DNA from: a bacterium
Lineage (GTDB): Bacteria; Bacteroidota; Bacteroidia; B-17B0; Aurantibacillaceae
Reading direction: 5' to 3'
Assembly (NCBI GenBank): GCA_027364695.1
Contig: DAHXOV010000010.1
Coordinates: 1 to 8,940 of the forward strand
Length of the DNA stretch: 8,940 nt
This document shows, one piece after another, positions 6,153 through 8,940 of this stretch; within the stretch, counting starts at the first letter, position 1; each line of letters opens with the position of its first letter. The position numbers and the translations under genes are program-made. Under the pieces are notes generated by a model that saw only the letters and a list, made by a program, of their open reading frames with translations, was not told the origin of the DNA and ran no database searches.

Positions 6153-7262
6153 CTAATTTTTCAATATCTCTATTTCTACCCTTCTGTTTTTTATTCTCCC
6201 TTCCATCGTATTATTATCTCCCACAGGCATCGTATCTCCAAAGCCCTTAAAATACATTTTATTCTGTACTCCTTTTTCAATAAAATAAATAAATACTGCC
6301 TTTGCCCGCTCTTCCGACAATTTCATATTTCTTCTCCTACTCCCCGTATTATCACTATGTCCATTGATTTGCACCACCCATTCAGGATGCTGCATAAGAT
6401 ATTTCACTACCTTATTCAACTCCTGATACGAATCAGTTAATAAGTACGCCTTCCCCTCATCAAAATAAATATTCTTCAAAACAATTTTATCCCCTTTTTT
6501 CAAATCCTCTTTTACCGATTGAATACTGTCTTGCTGATGATTATTCTTTTCTACATACACGGTCCCTACAATTTCTATTTCCATTATCTCCTCCGGCTCT
6601 TTCACAGGTATCAATTTCACATCATCCACAAAATAATATGCCTCCAAAAAACCAAATATCCGAAACCCATATCTCAAAAAATTCAACCGTATCAAATCCT
6701 TTCTTATCTCTTCAGAAAAATTACCAATGGTCAAATATTTCTCACCTCCATACGCCTTGTAATAGCCACTTAGTTTAAACCACGCATAATTATTATGCAA
6801 TCCCCCTTTTACATTCACTGTATCTATTCTAAATGCTGCATCTGCCTCTTTCTGGTTTTTGTATCCCATCTTGCTAAAAAACACGCCAAACGACTTCAAC
6901 ACCGCATTACTCCAATAGGCCAACCTCACTTGCATCTCAAAATAATAAAGATGCTTATACTTCAACGGCTCTACCAACTTTACCTGCGCAAATTCTTTAT
7001 AATGCTTCTGAAATCTCAATCCAGTATAACACTCTCCATCATAAGCCCCTCTCCACCTCGTAGTATCACCATTCAAAGCTTGCTGATAAAAATCTACCGA
7101 TGCTATCTGCGTCCAGGGAACAGCCGATTTTATACTAGATGTCCTCTTCTTATAATTTTCAAAACTACCATTTGGAACTAAGTTCCTGTTGCTTAATAGC
7201 TCCTGCCCTATCATCAGTTGATTCAAAAAAACACAAAAAAACATCCATCGATTTCCTCTCAA
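6153..7262 (-). CDS. OmpA-family outer-membrane/peptidoglycan-binding protein
   Basis: 369 residues if started at TTG 7260-7262. A short signal peptide (about 1-20) is followed by a jelly-roll-like N-terminal domain typical of Bacteroidota OmpA proteins (NLVPNGSFENY at 28-38, AYDGECYTGLRF at 73-84, YFVDDVKLIPV at 210-220) and a C-terminal OmpA peptidoglycan-binding domain (about 260-369): NIYFDEGKAYL, INGHSDNTG, LSEERAKAV, GFGD and NRRVEIEI. D304 and R319 have the 15-residue spacing of the Asp/Arg pair that contacts diaminopimelate in characterised OmpA domains. It should anchor the outer membrane to the wall. Start is uncertain: the frame upstream is open to TGA 7290-7292 with no ATG. An ATG at 7242-7244 has AGAGGA nine bases before it but would leave a 14-residue leader without basic residues, so TTG is preferred. 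Confidence 0.9.
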   Translation of the reverse strand: MRGNRWMFFCVFLNQLMIGQELLSNRNLVPNGSFENYKKRTSSIKSAVPWTQIASVDFYQQALNGDTTRWRGAYDGECYTGLRFQKHYKEFAQVKLVEPLKYKHLYYFEMQVRLAYWSNAVLKSFGVFFSKMGYKNQKEADAAFRIDTVNVKGGLHNNYAWFKLSGYYKAYGGEKYLTIGNFSEEIRKDLIRLNFLRYGFRIFGFLEAYYFVDDVKLIPVKEPEEIMEIEIVGTVYVEKNNHQQDSIQSVKEDLKKGDKIVLKNIYFDEGKAYLLTDSYQELNKVVKYLMQHPEWVVQINGHSDNTGSRRRNMKLSEERAKAVFIYFIEKGVQNKMYFKGFGDTMPVGDNNTMEGRIKNRRVEIEILKN

Positions 7263-7275
7263 AATAATTTTTCGG

Positions 7276-7283
7276 CGAATATA
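7276..7283 (-). promoter_or_regulatory. -7-like box for the OmpA-transporter-hydroxylase operon
   Basis: On the minus strand this reads TATATTCG, one mismatch from TAnnTTTG, 13 bases before the TTG at 7262. The distance agrees with that of the S74 and lpxH promoters. No convincing -33 element at the proper distance. It favours the TTG start over the ATG 18 bases further in, but is weak alone. Confidence 0.3.
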
Positions 7284-7381
7284 CTCAAATCAACCCATCT
7301 ACCCCATGCTAAATACATCTTCAATGATGATGACAGCTTGGTATGTCCTCTCACACTCATTACCCCTATATAATTTTTCAT

Positions 7382-7389
7382 TACATTTG
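7382..7389 (+). promoter_or_regulatory. -7 promoter box for lpxH
   Basis: TACATTTG matches the Bacteroidota TAnnTTTG element exactly and lies 13 bases before the ATG at 7403. A transcript beginning just after it would exclude the upstream in-frame ATG at 7343, which supports the shorter protein start. No TTG at the -33 distance. The intergenic stretch 7263-7402 otherwise holds only the divergent promoter candidate for the OmpA operon. Confidence 0.5.
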
Positions 7390-7402
7390 CCATCATTTTC
7401 TA

Positions 7403-8179
7403 ATGAACATCAAAAAAAAAATATATTTCACCTCTGACTTCCACTTAGGCGCCCCTGACTTTCAAACAAGTATAACAAGAGAAAAAAAAATCTGCCAGTG
7501 GCTAGACGACATTAAGCACGACGCTGAAAGAATATTTTTACTCGGCGACATATTTGACTTCTGGTTTGAACACAAATACACCGTCCCAAAAGGATTCGTA
7601 AGATTATTAGGCAAACTGGCTGAACTCTCTGATGCAGGAATCCCTATAGAAATCATTGTAGGCAATCACGATATGTGGATGAAAAAATACTTATCCAAAG
7701 AACTTAACATCACTATTCATCACCATCAACCCATTATCAGAAATTACCACGGCAAAACATTTATGCTTGGACACGGCGATGGACTAGGTCCTAAGGATTA
7801 CAAATACAAAATGATAAAAAAGATATTTAGAAGCCCCTTTTGCCAGTGGGTTTTTGCTTACTTACATCCCAATTTATCTTTTGCCATCGCTCATTATTTC
7901 AGCAAAAAAAGCAGAATAGCCACAGGACAGTCCAATGAAGAATACCTCGGCAATGACAACGAATGGCTATACACCTATTGTAAAGAACAACTAAAAAAAC
8001 AATCTATTGATTACTTCATTTTCGGACACAGACATCTCCCCCTCCACATTTCACTCAACACCCACTCCAAATACATCAATTTGGGAGACTGGATTAAATA
8101 TAATACCTTTGCTGTTTTTGATGGGTCAGCACTTCATCTTATGGACTACAGTTCTCAAAGAAATATTCCTGAACTGTAA
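7403..8179 (+). CDS. lpxH: UDP-2,3-diacylglucosamine diphosphatase (LpxH-like metallophosphoesterase)
   Basis: 258 residues from ATG 7403. Calcineurin-like phosphoesterase with all metal-binding blocks: DFHLG (12-16; D12, H14), GDIFDFW (48-54; D49), GNHD (87-90; N88, H89), GHGDG (123-127; H124) and GHRH (208-211). The DFHLG/GDIFDFW/GNHD set plus length fits the LpxH group, which hydrolyses UDP-2,3-diacylglucosamine to lipid X plus UMP at the inner-membrane surface in lipid A synthesis; the pathway role is inferred from the family. No signal peptide or membrane segment, as expected. The frame is open upstream to an ATG at 7343, but those 20 extra residues (His/Tyr-rich) are not family-like and a promoter box lies between the two ATGs, so 7403 is chosen. 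Divergent from the OmpA operon; 63 bp before the next gene. A related non-LpxH phosphoesterase cannot be fully excluded. Confidence 0.85.
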   Translation: MNIKKKIYFTSDFHLGAPDFQTSITREKKICQWLDDIKHDAERIFLLGDIFDFWFEHKYTVPKGFVRLLGKLAELSDAGIPIEIIVGNHDMWMKKYLSKELNITIHHHQPIIRNYHGKTFMLGHGDGLGPKDYKYKMIKKIFRSPFCQWVFAYLHPNLSFAIAHYFSKKSRIATGQSNEEYLGNDNEWLYTYCKEQLKKQSIDYFIFGHRHLPLHISLNTHSKYINLGDWIKYNTFAVFDGSALHLMDYSSQRNIPEL

Positions 8180-8191
8180 AAAAATTAAACA

Positions 8192-8223
8192 TTTGGAAAA
8201 ATGGAAAATAGGTTTTATTATTG
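8192..8223 (+). promoter_or_regulatory. Bacteroidota-type promoter for the last gene
   Basis: TTTG at 8192-8195 and TATTATTG at 8216-8223 are 20 bases apart, matching the -33 TTTG / -7 TAnnTTTG architecture with one mismatch in the -7 box. The -7 box ends 19 bases before the ATG at 8243. It lies entirely between the lpxH stop and the next start. Confidence 0.45.
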
Positions 8224-8242
8224 CAGCGAAATTCTAATTCAA

Positions 8243-8940
8243 ATGAAAAAAATAATTTTTTATATTTTAAATGTATGTGCTTACACCATGATAGCACAAG
8301 AAGGGGTGCTCATTTTAGAAGGGAATTACCAAGGTAAAAATCTATATGTACAAAATCCTTTTGCCAGCAGTGGCGTTGGTTTTTGCGTAACAGAAGTGCT
8401 TGTAAATGGGAACATCACAACAGACGAAACTAACTCTTCTGCATTTGAAATTGACTTTAAACCACATAAATTAAACATCGGCGACAAAGTAGAGGTAAAA
8501 ATCAAACACAAAGCCGACTGCAAACCAAAAGTACTCAATCCCGAAGTACTCAAACCAAAAAGCACTTTTGAAGTTATTTCTATGTCCTTAGATAAAAATG
8601 GTTTACTCAAATTCAGCACCAAGTCAGAAACAGGAAAACTTACCTTTGTGATTGAACAATTCAGATGGAATAAATGGGTAAAAGTGGGAGAAGTAGAAGG
8701 AGTAGGAACACCAAGTACGAACAACTATGAATTCAAACTACAACTCCACTCTGATAAAAATACCGTAAGAGTAAGGCAAACCGACTATACAGGACAACCT
8801 CGCGTTTCAAAACCTATAGAAGTAATTTCCGATATACCTGAAATTACCTTTGGACCAATGAAAGCAAAAACCGATGTCCAGTTTATCTCCAGCGACAAAC
8901 CCGCAGAAACAATGTACGAAGTATATGACCAGTATGGCAA
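8243..8940 (+). CDS. Secreted protein of unknown function, 3'-truncated by window edge
   Basis: Starts ATG at 8243-8245 and stays open for 232 codons to the window end, so the product is longer than shown. A signal peptide (about 1-19: KK, a hydrophobic core, then IAQ before EG) directs it to the periplasm or beyond. The mature start has GVLILEGNYQGKNLYVQNPF (21-40), then GVGFCVTEVLVNGNITTDE (44-62) and a Cys-containing DCKPKVLNPEVLKPKS (92-107). Residues about 133-194 (IEQFRWNKWVKVGEV, NYEFKLQLH, VRVRQTDYTG, SKPIEV) have the strand spacing of a fibronectin type III-like beta-sandwich. I believe similar proteins occur across Bacteroidota but know of no assigned function and give no symbol. 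It has its own promoter candidate and follows lpxH by 63 bp. Confidence 0.85.
   Translation, partial: MKKIIFYILNVCAYTMIAQEGVLILEGNYQGKNLYVQNPFASSGVGFCVTEVLVNGNITTDETNSSAFEIDFKPHKLNIGDKVEVKIKHKADCKPKVLNPEVLKPKSTFEVISMSLDKNGLLKFSTKSETGKLTFVIEQFRWNKWVKVGEVEGVGTPSTNNYEFKLQLHSDKNTVRVRQTDYTGQPRVSKPIEVISDIPEITFGPMKAKTDVQFISSDKPAETMYEVYDQYG

Noticed and set aside
6117..7181. Several plus-strand open frames (6117-6440, 6519-6773, 6795-7181)
   Set aside because: They are antisense to the OmpA-family gene, which has strong family motifs throughout; their products are low-complexity Ile/His/Leu/Tyr-rich strings with no recognisable domain.
7343..7402. Upstream extension of lpxH to the ATG at 7343
   Set aside because: The 20 residues are His/Tyr-rich and unlike the family, and an exact -7 box at 7382-7389 sits within this stretch, so transcripts likely begin after it.
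8326..8724. Minus-strand open frame of 132 codons
   Set aside because: It is antisense to the last gene, whose plus-strand product has a signal peptide and sensible protein composition; the minus-strand product is Ser/Leu/Phe-rich with no motif.
1..8940. CRISPR array, insertion sequence, tRNA or rRNA
   Set aside because: No regularly spaced repeats, transposase-like frame with terminal inverted repeats, or recognisable structural RNA was seen on either strand.

Overview
The window looks like ordinary chromosomal DNA from a member of the Bacteroidota (Bacteroidetes), a Gram-negative, AT-rich organism that I cannot place to genus. The evidence is TonB proteins carrying the phylum-typical N-terminal motif NKKYGAYQLR, an OmpA-family lipid/peptidoglycan-interface protein with the phylum-typical NLVPNGSFE N-terminal domain, an S74 'tail fiber' type surface protein, a lipid A pathway phosphoesterase (LpxH-like), and promoter-like TAnnTTTG elements instead of strong Shine-Dalgarno sequences. 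All eight complete or nearly complete products make sense in a cell-envelope or housekeeping setting. I found no phage, transposon, CRISPR, tRNA or rRNA.

Layout. Left block, plus strand (1-2312): the 3' part of one TonB-family energy transducer gene, a 195-bp gap, a complete second TonB paralog, and 18 bp later rsmE (16S rRNA m3U1498 methyltransferase), which begins at a TTG. The two TonB proteins are clearly a tandem duplication, about 60% identical over the C-terminal domain by hand count. Middle block, minus strand (2318-7262), read right to left: an OmpA-family protein, 7 bp later a UMF1/Atg22-like major facilitator transporter, then an aspartyl/asparaginyl beta-hydroxylase-family enzyme whose start overlaps the transporter by 23 bp. 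These three look like one operon. An 83-bp gap with its own promoter candidate then precedes a secreted S74 (intramolecular chaperone) protein, which converges on rsmE with only 5 bp between stop codons. Right block, plus strand (7403-8940): an LpxH-like UDP-2,3-diacylglucosamine diphosphatase, divergent from the OmpA gene, then the first 232 codons of an unnamed secreted protein that runs off the window.

How they fit together. TonB proteins transmit proton-motive-force energy to outer-membrane receptors; LpxH acts in lipid A synthesis; OmpA-type domains tether the outer membrane to peptidoglycan; the S74 protein and the last protein carry signal peptides for export. The hydroxylase belongs to the family that includes LpxO and OlsC (lipid hydroxylases) as well as animal AspH, so a lipid-modifying role is possible but unproven.

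The points most worth a second look are the catalytic Ser-Lys pair retained in the S74 protein (possible self-cleavage), the hydroxylase translationally coupled to a transporter, two TTG starts, nested inverted repeats inside the second TonB gene, and repeated short-leader TAnnTTTG promoters. I do not see a convincing novel multi-gene system.
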